Made by a program: the position numbers and the translations under genes. This document shows positions 17,228 to 26,900 of a stretch of DNA of 64,000 bases, in pieces; within the stretch, counting starts at the first letter, position 1; each line of letters starts with the position of its first letter. The notes under the pieces were generated by a model, which was not told the DNA's origin, did no database searches, and worked only from the letters and a program-made list of their open reading frames with translations. The stretch is from Burkholderiales bacterium (GTDB lineage: Bacteria > Pseudomonadota > Gammaproteobacteria > Burkholderiales > SG8-41), in assembly GCA_020854035.1 (NCBI GenBank), contig JADZGE010000030.1, positions 1-64,000 of the forward strand. Reading direction: 5' to 3'.

Positions 17228-18286
17228 ATGAAAATGATGACAACCGGCAGGAAGGGAAAGCAGCCCGGAGGCAGTCCGGGACCATTCCGTCACCCGTACC
17301 TCATCACCCGTATCACGTCACCATTATCTCGTCATCTTCCTGCGCTTGCCGTCGTGTTGACCTGCGCGGTCTCTCAATCGTTAGCGCAGGGCTATCCGAT
17401 CCGCCCGGTACGGATCATCGTGCCGACCTCGCCGCCCGGCGGCGCGGACGTGGTGGCGCGGTTGATCGCGCCGGGACTGACGGAGCGGTTCGGGCAGCAG
17501 GTTTTCGTGGAGAATCGCGCGGGTGCGAGCACCATGATAGGGGGCGAGGCGGCGGCGCGGGCGGCGCCGGACGGCTACACGCTGCTCTTGGGCATCAGCA
17601 CGCTCGCGATCAATCCCGCGACTTTCCGCAAGGTGCCCTACGATGCGCTGCGCGACTTCGCGCCGATCACGCACGCCGTGAATCAGACGCTGATACTGGT
17701 CTCGCATCCGTCGCTGCCGGTGAAATCCGTGAAGGAGTTGATCGCCATCGCGAAGGCCCGCCCGGGAGAGGTCGCCTATTCCTCACCCGGCTTCGGCACC
17801 AACCCGCAGATGGGGATGGAACTCTTCCTCTATCTCTCCGGCACGCGCATGCTCCACGTGCCCTACCGCGGCGGCGGCGAGTCGATCATCGCGGTCGCTT
17901 CCGGTCACGTTTCCGTCTCGATTTCATCCATGCTGGGCGGGCTTCCCCAGGTACGCGCGGGGCGGCTCCGCGCGCTCGGCGTAACGAGCGCGACCCGCGT
18001 CCCCGCGGTTCCCGACATCCCGACGATCGCCGAAGCGGGCGTGCGCGGCTACGTGTCCATGCAGTGGTACGGGCTCCTCGCGCCGGCGGGCACGGGCCGC
18101 GACATCGTGACGCGGGTGAACCGTGACGCCGTCGCGATACTGCGCACGCCCGAAGTCGCGGCGCGCCTCGCGGGTGACGGCGGGTTCGTCGTGGCGAGCA
18201 CGCCGGAGCGGTTCGGCGAGTGGCTGCGCGCCGAAACGGAGAAATGGGCGAAGGTGGCGAAGGCGGCGGGTATCAATCCGGAATAG
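17228..18286 (+). CDS. Bug-family TTT periplasmic substrate-binding protein with repeat-derived N-terminus
   Basis: The mature part (from QGYPIRPVRIIVPTSPPGG) is a normal Bug protein with ENRAGASTMIGGEAAARA and HVPYRGGGESII. The 352-residue length is slightly long because about 30 residues before the hydrophobic signal sequence are encoded mostly by a heptamer repeat array. The true start may therefore be a later non-ATG codon, with the array in the 5' leader. It follows a Bug gene and precedes an MFS carrier gene. The alternative reading is that the repeat has been translated into a long signal-peptide n-region. Confidence 0.9.
   Translation: MKMMTTGRKGKQPGGSPGPFRHPYLITRITSPLSRHLPALAVVLTCAVSQSLAQGYPIRPVRIIVPTSPPGGADVVARLIAPGLTERFGQQVFVENRAGASTMIGGEAAARAAPDGYTLLLGISTLAINPATFRKVPYDALRDFAPITHAVNQTLILVSHPSLPVKSVKELIAIAKARPGEVAYSSPGFGTNPQMGMELFLYLSGTRMLHVPYRGGGESIIAVASGHVSVSISSMLGGLPQVRAGRLRALGVTSATRVPAVPDIPTIAEAGVRGYVSMQWYGLLAPAGTGRDIVTRVNRDAVAILRTPEVAARLAGDGGFVVASTPERFGEWLRAETEKWAKVAKAAGINPE
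17289..17337. repeat. degenerate heptamer array, 7 units
   Basis: Seven successive 7-bp units (gtcaccc, gtacctc, atcaccc, gtatcac, gtcacca, ttatctc, gtcatct) keep strict 7-bp periodicity. They lie inside the 5' end of the annotated Bug gene, immediately before its hydrophobic signal sequence. Confidence 0.7.
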
Positions 18287-18346
18287 CAGGGGGGAAGCCG
18301 GAATGGTCGCTGGAACCGACACGGTACACGCGGGCAGCGCGGGCCG

Positions 18347-19594
18347 GTGCGTAACGATCCCGGGCACTGCCTGCCACGCCGGACGCCCCGAAGCGTGGGT
18401 TTCCCGGCCTTGTCGCGCCCTGTGCACCTGCCGCTGATCGCCGTCGTCGCGGCGAGCACGGCGGCCCAGATCGCGTCGATGATGGGGGTCACCGTCTTTC
18501 CCGTCATCGCGCCGAAGCTCGCCGCCGATCTCGGCGTGGAGCCGTCGTTCGTCGGCTACCAGGTGAGTCTCACCTACGGGGTGGCGACGGCGGCCGCGCC
18601 GTTCATGAGTGGCATGGTGCTGCGGTGGGGCGCGTCCCGCACGATGCAGGTCGGCCTCGGCTGTACCGCCCTCGCGATGTTGCTGGCGATGTCCCCCAGT
18701 CTGTGGGTGTTCGTCGTCGTCTCCGGGTTGCTGGGACTGGGCGTCGGTGTGATGGCGCCGGCCTCGGCGCATCTCCTCTTTCGCTACACGCCGGAGCGGC
18801 ACCGCAACACGATCTTTTCGCTCAAGCAGACCGGTATTCCGCTCGCGTGGGTGCTGATGGCGGCGGTGGCGCCGGCGATAGCGCTCGCGTTCGGGTGGCG
18901 ATGGGCGCTCGCGCTCGCGCTCGCGACGGCGCTCTGCGTCGCGGGCGCGATTCAACTGCGGCGCGCGCAGTGGGACGACGATCGCAGGGGATGGGCCGCG
19001 CGCTCGCCGGGGCTCGCCGCCGCTTTGCGCCTGGTGTGGCGCCGACCGGCCCTGCGCTGGCTGTCGGTCATGTCCTTCTGCTACACGTTCGTCCAGCTCT
19101 GCACGGTCACCTTCGCGGTGACGGCGCTGGTCGAGGAAGGCGGCTACACCCTCGTGACGGCGGGGCTCGTGCTGATGCTCACCAGCGCCGCCGGCGTTGC
19201 GTGCCGGTTGGCGGCGGGCTGGATTGCGGACCTCGCCGGCAGCAGCCGCGTGCTCGCCGCGCTCGGCGTGGTGATGATGGCCTGCTCCGTCGGGCTCGGC
19301 TTGAGCTCGCCGGCGCCGCCCGGCTGGGTGTTCTGCGCGCTGATCGTCGTGCTCGGCGCGAGCGCGACGGCCTGGACCGGGGTGTTCTTCGCCGAGACCG
19401 CGCGCCGCAGTCCGCCGGGGCAGGTCAGCCTCGCGACGGGCGGAGCGATGGCGTGGACTTATGGCGGCGTGCTCCTGGGGCCGGCCCTGTTTGCCGCGTG
19501 CTACAAGCTCGTCGGCAGCTACGCGGCCGCCTTCAGCCTGCTGGGTGCCGTGACGGCCGCGGGACTGGTTGCGCTCCGGGCAGCGGCGCGCTGA
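18347..19594 (+). CDS. MFS transporter
   Basis: The 415-residue protein has about twelve hydrophobic segments in two halves. The MFS loop between helices 2 and 3 is weak (MSGMVLRWGASRT), and the motif before helix 5 reads RHRNTIFSLKQTGIPLAW. It belongs to the general MFS_1 superfamily. The GTG start is uncertain; another GTG at 18422 directly precedes the first membrane helix (HLPLIAVVAASTAAQ) and would remove a proline/arginine-rich stretch. It closes the long catabolic series and may import or export the pathway substrate. Substrate unknown. Confidence 0.87.
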   Translation: MRNDPGHCLPRRTPRSVGFPALSRPVHLPLIAVVAASTAAQIASMMGVTVFPVIAPKLAADLGVEPSFVGYQVSLTYGVATAAAPFMSGMVLRWGASRTMQVGLGCTALAMLLAMSPSLWVFVVVSGLLGLGVGVMAPASAHLLFRYTPERHRNTIFSLKQTGIPLAWVLMAAVAPAIALAFGWRWALALALATALCVAGAIQLRRAQWDDDRRGWAARSPGLAAALRLVWRRPALRWLSVMSFCYTFVQLCTVTFAVTALVEEGGYTLVTAGLVLMLTSAAGVACRLAAGWIADLAGSSRVLAALGVVMMACSVGLGLSSPAPPGWVFCALIVVLGASATAWTGVFFAETARRSPPGQVSLATGGAMAWTYGGVLLGPALFAACYKLVGSYAAAFSLLGAVTAAGLVALRAAAR

Positions 19595-19807
19595 CCCTGT
19601 GCCGCGGCAGATTCTCGCGCCCGCCGCTTCCGGCAAGCCGGTCGCGGCGCTTGCCGCGGGTTCCCGAAATCGCCGGGACCGGCATTTCCGGGCGCGGCGC
19701 AACTCATGACGGTGGTATTGTCCCGCGCGGATCGACGTGATCGATGCTTCGCGCCGGATCAGGCGGTGGCGACCCGCCCGGGGCGGGAACTCGTCCGCGC
19801 CGGCCGG

Positions 19808-19813
19808 TATAAT
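19808..19813 (+). promoter_or_regulatory. -10 box abutting the start codon (leaderless)
   Basis: TATAAT ends 6 bp before the ATG of the old yellow enzyme gene, in the string tataatcgcgccATG. Transcription from such a -10 would begin at or next to the ATG, so the mRNA is predicted to be leaderless. There is no ribosome-binding site and no clear -35. The same layout occurs before the acyl-CoA synthetase at 52.5 kb. Confidence 0.55.
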
Positions 19814-19819
19814 CGCGCC

Positions 19820-20935
19820 ATGCCCCTCACGAATGCACAGCGCCCGTTCGCCACGCTCGTGGCGGGACCACACCTTTTCCGGCCGGTGACTTTTCGTTCC
19901 GTCACCGCGCGCAACCGCATCATGGTCTCGCCCATGTGCCAGTACTCGGCGAGGGACGGCGTGCCGGACGACTGGCACCTTCAGCACCTCGGCGCGCGCG
20001 CCGTGGGCGGGGCGGGTATCGTGTGCGCGGAGATGACGAACGTCGAGGCGCGCGGCCGCATCACGCCCGGCTGCCTCGGCCTGTGGAACGATGCGCAGCG
20101 CGACGCCTTCGCGCGGATCGTCCGCTTCGTGAAGTCGCAGGGCGCGGTGGCGGCGGTGCAGCTCGCCCACGCCGGGCGCAAGGCATCCACGCAGCCGCCG
20201 TGGGAGGGCGGCAAGCCCCTCGCCGCGGCAAACGGCGGCTGGCAGCCGATCGCGCCTTCCCCGCTGCCCTTCGGCGAGGGCTACCCCGTGCCGCAGGAGA
20301 TGGCGGAGCGGACCATCGCGGATATCGTGAACGCTTTCGCGAGTTCGGCCCGCCGGGCGCGGGAAGCGGGTTTCGACCTGATCGAGCTGCACGGCGCGCA
20401 CGGCTACCTCGTGCACGAGTTCCTCTCGCCGCTGTCGAATCGCCGTACCGACCGCTACGGTGGATCGTTCGAGAACCGCGTTCGCTTCCTGCTCGAAGTG
20501 GTGGACGCGGTGCGCTCGGAATGGCCGGCCGGGAAGCCGCTCTTCGTGCGCCTTTCGTGCACCGACTGGATCGAGGGGGGATGGGACCTCGAGTCGAGCG
20601 TGAAGCTCGCGCGGCTCCTCGGCTCGGGCGGCAAGGTGGACCTGATCGACAGCTCGAGCGGCGGCCTGAGCCCGCTGCAGAAGGTCCCGCTACACCCGGG
20701 CTACCAGGTGCCCTTCGCCGCGGCGGTGCGCGAGCGCGCGGGAATCGCGAGCGGCGCGGTCGGCATGATCACCGGCGCGGACATGGCCGAGCACGTGCTG
20801 GCGACCGGCAAGGCCGACCTCGTCATCCTCGCGCGGGCGCTGCTGAACGATCCGTACTGGCCCCTGCACGCGGCGAAGGCGCTGAAGGCGAGAATCGCGT
20901 GGCCGCAGCAGTACGAGAGGGGCGACATCTTCTGA
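19820..20935 (+). CDS. NADH:flavin oxidoreductase (old yellow enzyme, YqjM-like)
   Basis: The 371-residue TIM-barrel flavoprotein has the FMN-contact region MVSPMCQYSA, the HAGRKAS motif, and the long signature HGAHGYLVHEFLSPLSNRR with RYGGSFENR. The cysteine in MCQY is typical of the YqjM (thermophilic-like) OYE class. It reduces activated carbon-carbon double bonds with NAD(P)H. I chose the ATG immediately before PLTNAQRPF because an upstream in-frame ATG would add 38 non-conserved residues and cross the -10 box. It appears to be transcribed alone before the next regulated operon. Confidence 0.93.
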   Translation: MPLTNAQRPFATLVAGPHLFRPVTFRSVTARNRIMVSPMCQYSARDGVPDDWHLQHLGARAVGGAGIVCAEMTNVEARGRITPGCLGLWNDAQRDAFARIVRFVKSQGAVAAVQLAHAGRKASTQPPWEGGKPLAAANGGWQPIAPSPLPFGEGYPVPQEMAERTIADIVNAFASSARRAREAGFDLIELHGAHGYLVHEFLSPLSNRRTDRYGGSFENRVRFLLEVVDAVRSEWPAGKPLFVRLSCTDWIEGGWDLESSVKLARLLGSGGKVDLIDSSSGGLSPLQKVPLHPGYQVPFAAAVRERAGIASGAVGMITGADMAEHVLATGKADLVILARALLNDPYWPLHAAKALKARIAWPQQYERGDIF

Positions 20936-21343
20936 GAGGCGGCTTGCTTCGCGCACCCACTGGCGGGGCCTTCGCGCCGGTTCTGTTCATCGAGAAAAGC
21001 GGGCGGCCGGATTTGACGTTGAACACATAACTGTATACAGTTTGCGCTTGACGCCCGGGACGGGCCGACTGCTCGGCGCGCAGGTCGCCGCAAGTTCGCT
21101 CCGTGAGCAACGCCGGTGGAGGCAAGCTCGCGGGCGGCACGGGGATAACCCGTTCGCAGGCGCCCGCCGCCCGCGTCGCGCTCGGGTTCGGCGGGGCCGA
21201 GCAGGTCTCCCTCGTCGGAGGTAGCGGGCGCCTCGACGTCGTCAACGCCGTCCCGGATATGCCACGCAGCCGCGTCGGCGCTCACGCGCCCTGCGGCCGG
21301 CATCGCGACCTCTGAGTCGACCGACACGGGAGGATGTCCCGAC
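20936..21343. other. intergenic region with operator, no confident gene
   Basis: This 408-bp spacer holds the GntR-type palindrome and -35/-10-like elements described separately, then about 280 bp of GC-rich sequence. Small open frames there show no family resemblance. It may contain leftover sequence from the damaged Bug gene's former upstream neighbour. Confidence 0.5.
21013..21042 (+). promoter_or_regulatory. promoter overlapped by a GntR-type palindromic operator
   Basis: A TTGACG hexamer is followed after 15 bp by TATACA. The latter lies inside a perfect 14-bp palindrome, aactgtatacagtt (21029-21042). The core TGTATACA is the kind of site bound by FCD-class GntR regulators, and such a regulator is encoded 2.2 kb downstream. 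Binding would block the -10 region, so autoregulated repression of the Bug remnant, flavoprotein, regulator and PutA genes is the simplest model. The 15-bp spacer is short. Confidence 0.6.
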
Positions 21344-21703
21344 ATGAAAACCGCGCTGGTTTCGGCTCGAGTCTGCCTCGCCGCGATTCTCGCGACGGCG
21401 GGCGGGATGGCGGTTGCGCAGGATGCGGCGGGTCCGATCCGGATCATCCAGGGTTTTGCTCCCGGCGGCGGCCACGACACCGTTGCCCGCCTGCTGGCGC
21501 CGCGCGTCGGCGCGCACCTCAAGGTGCAATCCATCGTCGAGGCGCGGCCCGGCGCCAATGGCATCATCGCGGCCGAGTCCGTGGCGAGGGCGGCGCCCGA
21601 CGGCAACACCGTCCTGCTGAGCGGTGTGAGTACCTTCGTGCAGGAGGAATTCGCGCGCTGGGGGAAGGTCGTGCAAAGCACCGGAATCCAGCTAAAGCAA
21701 TAG
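21344..21703 (+). pseudogene. internally deleted Bug substrate-binding protein
   Basis: The frame encodes a signal peptide and the first part of a Bug protein (FAPGGGHDTVARLL, EARPGANGIIAAE, ARAAPDGNTVLLSG). It then passes directly into a typical Bug C-terminus (EEFARWGKVVQSTGIQLKQ). About 200 residues, including the second lobe and the ligand cleft, are missing, yet the reading frame is preserved. The 119-residue product cannot bind ligand as a Bug protein does. It is the first gene behind the GntR-type operator, so an intact version probably supplied the substrate for the downstream flavoprotein. Confidence 0.8.
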
Positions 21704-21723
21704 GTCGTTTCTTCGAGGGCAAG

Positions 21724-23223
21724 ATGAATTCGAGCGAAATCGGGCAGGCGGACGTCGTCGTGGTGGGGGCGGGCAATGCGGCGCTTTGCGCCGCACTGGG
21801 TGCAAGGGATGAGGGCGCGAGTCCGATCGTGCTGGAAACGGCGCCGGAACCGGAGCGTGGCGGCAACACCTTTTTCGTGGCGGGTTCGACGCGCTGGGTC
21901 TACAACAACCTCGACGAGGTCCGCGAGGTGCTCGACCTGTCGGAAGAGGAAATGCGCACCGTCGATTTCGGCACCTACACGCGCGAGGATTACTTCGAGG
22001 ACATGGGCCGCGTCACGCAGTATCGCTGCGACCCCGATCTCACCGAGATCCTGGTCGACAACGCGAGGCCGACGCTCGTCTGGATGAAGGGCAAGGGTAT
22101 CCGTTTCGAGCCGATGTACAAGGGCCAGTCGCAAAAGGTGGACGGTCGGGTCAAGTTCTTCGGCGGCCAGATCTGCAATTTCTGGGGCGGCGGTCCGGAG
22201 CTCACGGCGGGGCTGTTCCGCGCGGTCGAGAAGGCGGGCATTCCGGTGCTCTACGAGACGACCGCGATCGCGCTGATCTACGAGAAGGGTCGGGTGAACG
22301 GCGTCGTGGTCGAGTCGGGCGGCGAGCGGGGCGAAATCCGCTCCCGCGCCGTCGTGCTCGCGTGCGGGGGCTTCGAGTCGAGCGCGGAGATGCGCGCGCG
22401 TTACCTCGGGCCCGGTTACGAGCTCGCCAAGGTACGTGGCACGCAGCACAACAACGGCGCCGGCATCCGCATGGCCCTCGAAATCGGCGCGATGTCGGCG
22501 GGGCACTGGTCGGGCGCGCACGCGGTCGGCTGGGACCGCAACGCGCCGGCTTTCGGCGACCGCGAGGTCGGCGACGGCTTCCAGAAACACAGCTACATCT
22601 TCTCGATCATGGTCAATGCCCGCGGCGAGCGCTTCGTCGACGAGGGCGCGGATTTCCGCAATTTCACCTACGCGAAGTACGGCCACGTGGTGCAGCAGCA
22701 GCCGGGGATGTTCGCCTGGCAGGTGTTCGATCGGAAGGTCGAGCACCTCCTGCGCGACGAGTACCGGATCCGGCGGGTGACCAGGGCTGTCGCCGACTCG
22801 CTCGGGGAGCTGGCGGGCAAGATGGAAGGCGTCGACCCGAAGGGATTCCTCGCCACGGTGGCGGAGTACAACCAGGCGGTGCGGCAGGACGTGCCGTTCT
22901 CGCCGGTCATCAAGGACGGTCGCGGCACCGTCGGCCTGAGAATTCCCAAGTCCAACTGGGCCAACACGATCGACACGCCGCCGTTCCAGGCCTATGCCGT
23001 GACGTGCGGCGTCACCTTCACGTTCGGCGGGGTCAAGATCTCTCCCGGAACGAGCGTGCAGAACGTGGGCGGCCGGGACATCCCCGGGTTGTACGCGGCC
23101 GGCGAGATGATCGGCGGGCTGTTCTACTTCAACTATCCGAGCGGCAGCGGCCTCGTGGCGGGCGCGGTTTTCGGCCGGCGCGCGGGTGCGAGCGCCGCCC
23201 GTCACGCACTGGGTAGATCGTAG
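21724..23223 (+). CDS. FAD-dependent tricarballylate dehydrogenase-like flavoprotein
   Basis: The 499-residue protein is a fumarate-reductase/succinate-dehydrogenase type flavoprotein. It has the FAD-binding VVGAGNAALCAALGA (residues 13-27) and NPERGGNT-like EPERGGNTFF. The C-terminal FAD contacts are IPGLYAAGEMIGGLFYFNYP and GSGLVAGAVFGR. The layout fits TcuA, which oxidises tricarballylate to cis-aconitate, but related enzymes handle other acids. It lies between a Bug remnant and a GntR/FCD regulator. TcuA-type enzymes usually pass electrons to TcuB, and no tcuB is visible here. I did not assign tcuA firmly for that reason. Confidence 0.85.
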   Translation: MNSSEIGQADVVVVGAGNAALCAALGARDEGASPIVLETAPEPERGGNTFFVAGSTRWVYNNLDEVREVLDLSEEEMRTVDFGTYTREDYFEDMGRVTQYRCDPDLTEILVDNARPTLVWMKGKGIRFEPMYKGQSQKVDGRVKFFGGQICNFWGGGPELTAGLFRAVEKAGIPVLYETTAIALIYEKGRVNGVVVESGGERGEIRSRAVVLACGGFESSAEMRARYLGPGYELAKVRGTQHNNGAGIRMALEIGAMSAGHWSGAHAVGWDRNAPAFGDREVGDGFQKHSYIFSIMVNARGERFVDEGADFRNFTYAKYGHVVQQQPGMFAWQVFDRKVEHLLRDEYRIRRVTRAVADSLGELAGKMEGVDPKGFLATVAEYNQAVRQDVPFSPVIKDGRGTVGLRIPKSNWANTIDTPPFQAYAVTCGVTFTFGGVKISPGTSVQNVGGRDIPGLYAAGEMIGGLFYFNYPSGSGLVAGAVFGRRAGASAARHALGRS

Positions 23224-23237
23224 CCGGGCGGCATGCC

Positions 23238-23951
23238 ATGGCGCGCGCGGCCGGCGGAAGCGCTTCACGGGAGCCGCGCGTGCGCGCGGCCCGGGGGGCC
23301 GAGCAGATCTATGAACGCCTGAAGTCGATGGCGATCACGTTCGCCATCCGTCCCGATGCGCGCGTGAACGAGGTCGAACTCTCCCGGGCCCTCAACGTCA
23401 GCCGCACGCCGCTGCGCGAGGCGCTCAACCGGCTGATGGTCGAGGGTTTTCTCACGCGCGCGCCCAACCGGGGATTCATCGGTCGTTCGCTCGACGCCAA
23501 GCAGATCTATGATCTCTACGAGCTGCGACGGTCGCTGGAGGAGTCCATCGTGCGCCTCGCGTGCGAGCGGGCGAGCGGCGAGGATCTGGCCGGGCTCGAG
23601 GCATTCGTCAAGGATTCGATCGCGCGCCGCGAGAAGGAGGATACCGCCTCGCTGCTCGCGCTCGACGAGGCGTTCCACGAGCGCGTCGCCGAGCTCACGC
23701 GCAATCGCGAGATGGTGCGCGCGCTGAAGGCGATCAACGCGCGCATCCATTTCGTGCGCTGGCTCGACATGAAGCGGCGTTATACGCAGCAGGACCACCT
23801 GCGCATCGTGCGCGCGCTGCGCGCGCGCGACGCCGCGAGGGCGGCGGGACTGGTGGAGGAGCACATCTCGCGCCGGCTCGACCAGATCGTCGAGGTGATC
23901 CGCATGGGCTACGCCGAGATCTACACGCGCGGGGAGGCGGCGGAGCGATGA
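23238..23951 (+). CDS. GntR family transcriptional regulator (FCD domain)
   Basis: The 237-residue protein has an N-terminal winged helix (EQIYERLKSMAITFAIRP, then VSRTPLREALNRLMVEGFL). It is followed by an all-helical FCD ligand domain with the metal-binding pattern ELRRSLEES, DEAFHERVAEL and a late histidine in DHLRIVRAL. FCD regulators bind small carboxylates and control nearby catabolic genes. Its ATG lies 14 bp after the flavoprotein stop, and its stop overlaps the putA start (ATGA). The palindrome at 21029-21042 is its probable operator. Confidence 0.93.
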   Translation: MARAAGGSASREPRVRAARGAEQIYERLKSMAITFAIRPDARVNEVELSRALNVSRTPLREALNRLMVEGFLTRAPNRGFIGRSLDAKQIYDLYELRRSLEESIVRLACERASGEDLAGLEAFVKDSIARREKEDTASLLALDEAFHERVAELTRNREMVRALKAINARIHFVRWLDMKRRYTQQDHLRIVRALRARDAARAAGLVEEHISRRLDQIVEVIRMGYAEIYTRGEAAER

Positions 23952-26900
23952 GCGCCGGTTTCACCGCCACGCTCGCGCGGGCGCGCCTGCCCTCGTCCTG
24001 CCGGCCGGAGGCGCAGGCGGCTGCCGAGTGCCTGCGCCGGCTCGCGGGCGCGATCGACTGGGCGGCGGTCGCGGCGCGCGCGACCCCGTGGCTGGAATCC
24101 GCGCGGCGTGATCCGGCCCCGTTCTGGGCGGTGGAGACGCTGCTGCGCGAGTACCCGATCTCGAGCGCGGAGGGGGCGGCCCTGATGCGGCTCGCCGAGG
24201 CGTTGCTGCGCGTGCCCGACCGGGAGACGGCCATCGCGTTCACCGCCGATCAGCTCGGCCGCGCCGCGTTCGAAGGCCGCGGCGCCGCGGGCCTTGCCGC
24301 CTGGTCGGCGCGCGCGCTGGCGTTCTCGAAGCTGATGCTGCCGGGCGGCAATGCGGGGAAGCCGGCGGTGCTGGGCCGGCTCGGCGCGGAAACGGTGGTG
24401 GCGATCGCGCTGCGCGCGGTGCAGTTGCTCGGCCGCCAGTTCGTGCTGGGCGAGACGCTCGGCGCCGCGATGGCGCGCGCGGAGGAATGGCGCAACCGCT
24501 ATCCCGCGTTCCGTTTCAGCTACGACATGCTGGGGGAGGGAGCCCGCACGCGCGAGGCGGCGGCGCGCTACCTCGAGCACTATCTGGGTGCGGTGGACGC
24601 GCTGGCGGCGCAACCCGCCGCGGCGAGCGAGCCGGAGCGGCGCGACGGCATTTCCATCAAGCTCTCCGCGCTGTTCCAGCGCTACGAGGAAGCGCAGCGC
24701 GCCCGGGTGCTGAACGAACTCGTTCCGGTCGCATGGCGCCTGTGCGAGCGGGCGGCGCGGGCGATGATCAACCTCACGATCGATGCCGAGGAGAGCGAGC
24801 GCCTGGAGCTTTCGCTGGACGTGTTCGAGGCGCTGGCGCGCCGCGCCGCCGCCGCGCACTCGTCGTGGCGGGGGCTGGGTCTCGCGGTGCAGGCCTACCA
24901 GACGCGCGCGCTCGACGTCGTGGAGTGCGTGCTCGCCATCGCGAAACGCTGCGGTATCCGCGTCATGGTGAGGCTCGTGAAAGGGGCTTACTGGGACGCC
25001 GAGATCAAGCGGGCGCAGGTGCTCGGCAACGCCGCGTATCCCGTGTACACGCACAAGCATCACTCCGATGTGAGCTACCTCGCGTGCGCGCGCCTCCTGC
25101 TGTCGGAGCCGGGGGCCGCCTACGCCCAGTTCGCGAGCCACAACGCCGGCACGATCGCGTCGATCCTCGCGCTCGCCGAGGCGGCGGGCGCACCGTTCGA
25201 GCTGCAGCGGTTGCACGGCATGGGCGAGAGCGTCTACCGCGAGGTGCTGAAGGACGCGGCGGGCGTATCGTGCCGAGTCTATGCCCCGGTGGGGGAACAC
25301 CGCGACCTGCTCGCCTATCTGGTGCGGCGCCTGCTGGAGAACGGCGCGAATTCCTCCTTCCTGCGCCAGTTGGGCGACCCCGCTATCCCGGTGCCGGCGC
25401 TGCTCGCTTCGCCGCTGCGCGTGGCGCCGCGCCCGGCGCTGCCGTTGCCGCCCGAGCTCTACGGTGCCGCCCGCCGCAACAGTCGCGGCATCGACGTCGC
25501 GGCGCGCGACGATCTCGCGCGCCTCGTCACCGCCCGTCCCGTGGCGGCGAGCGTGCCCGCGCCGCGGCTGGCCGGGGAGCTCGCCGAGACGGTCGGCGCG
25601 CTGCAGGCGGGCTTCGCGCAGTGGTCGGAGCAACCGGTTGCCGGGCGCAGCGCCATACTGAGACGGGCGGCCGACCTGCTCGAGGCGCGCGCGGAAGCGT
25701 TTTGCGGGCTCATCGTGGCCGAGGCGCGCAAGACCTGGGACGACGCAGTTGCGGAAGTCAGGGAAGCGGTCGATTTCCTGCGCTACTACGCGGCCGAGGC
25801 CGAGCGCGTGCTCGCGCCGCGGTCGCTGCCGGGCCCGACGGGCGAATCGAACGAGCTGCGCCTGCGCGGGCGCGGCGTGTGGGCGTGCATTTCTCCGTGG
25901 AATTTCCCCCTGGCGATCTTCACCGGGCAGGTCGCGGCGGCGCTGGTCACCGGCAACACGGTCGCGGCGAAGCCGGCGGAGCAGACGCCCGTGGTGGCCG
26001 CGGTCATGGTGGAATTGCTGCACCAGGCCGGAGTGCCGGACAGTGTCCTGGCTCTCTGCGCCGGCGATGGCGAGAGCGTCGGCGCGGCGCTGGTGGCAGA
26101 CCACCGCATCGCGGGTGTCGCCTTCACGGGCTCAACCGTGGTGGCCCGCGCCATCGCGCGCTCGCTTGCCGAGGACCGCGGCGGGCGATTGCGGCCCATC
26201 GTGCCGCTCGTGGCGGAGACCGGCGGCGTCAACGCGATGATCGTCGATTCGAGCGCGCTTCCCGAGCAGGTCGTCGACGCAGTCGTGCACAGTGCGTTCC
26301 GTTCGGCGGGACAGCGCTGCTCGGCGCTGCGGCTGCTGTGCGTGCACCAGGAGGTGGCGGAGGTGGTGCTCGGCATGCTTGCCAGCGCCATGGCCGAACT
26401 GGCGATCGGCGATCCCGCCGACCCGGCGACCGATGTCGGCCCGCTGATCGACACGGCGGCGAAGCGCGCCGTCGAGGCCCGACTCGCCGGGCTCGACGCG
26501 GTCGCGCGGTTCATTGCGCGCTCGCCGCTGCCCGCGGGGCTCGCCGGCGACTACGTGGCACCCTGCGCCTACGAAGTGGCGGGCGTCGAATCCGTCACCG
26601 ACGAGATATTCGGGCCGGTGCTGCAGGTCGTGCGTTGGTCGGGCGAGGTCGAGCTTCTGGTGGCGCGCATCAATGCCCTGGGCTTCGGCCTCACGCTGGG
26701 GGTGCAGACACGGGTGGACCGCCGGGCCGAGCGCATCGCCGTGCGCGCGCGGGTGGGCAACGTCTACGTGAACCGCGGCATGACCGGCGCGGTGGTCGGC
26801 GTGCAGCCCTTCGGCGGCGAAGGGCTGAGCGGCACCGGTCCCAAGGCGGGTGGCCCGCACTACCTGCTGCGCTTCTGCGCGGAGCAGACGGTGACGATCA

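Noticed and set aside
21103..21315. A 70-codon frame in the operator-containing spacer
   Set aside because: No domain, no homologous look, and Gly/Ala/Arg-rich composition typical of chance frames here.
20701..23268. An 855-codon open frame on the minus strand
   Set aside because: It is antisense to the old yellow enzyme and TcuA-like genes and has no recognisable family.
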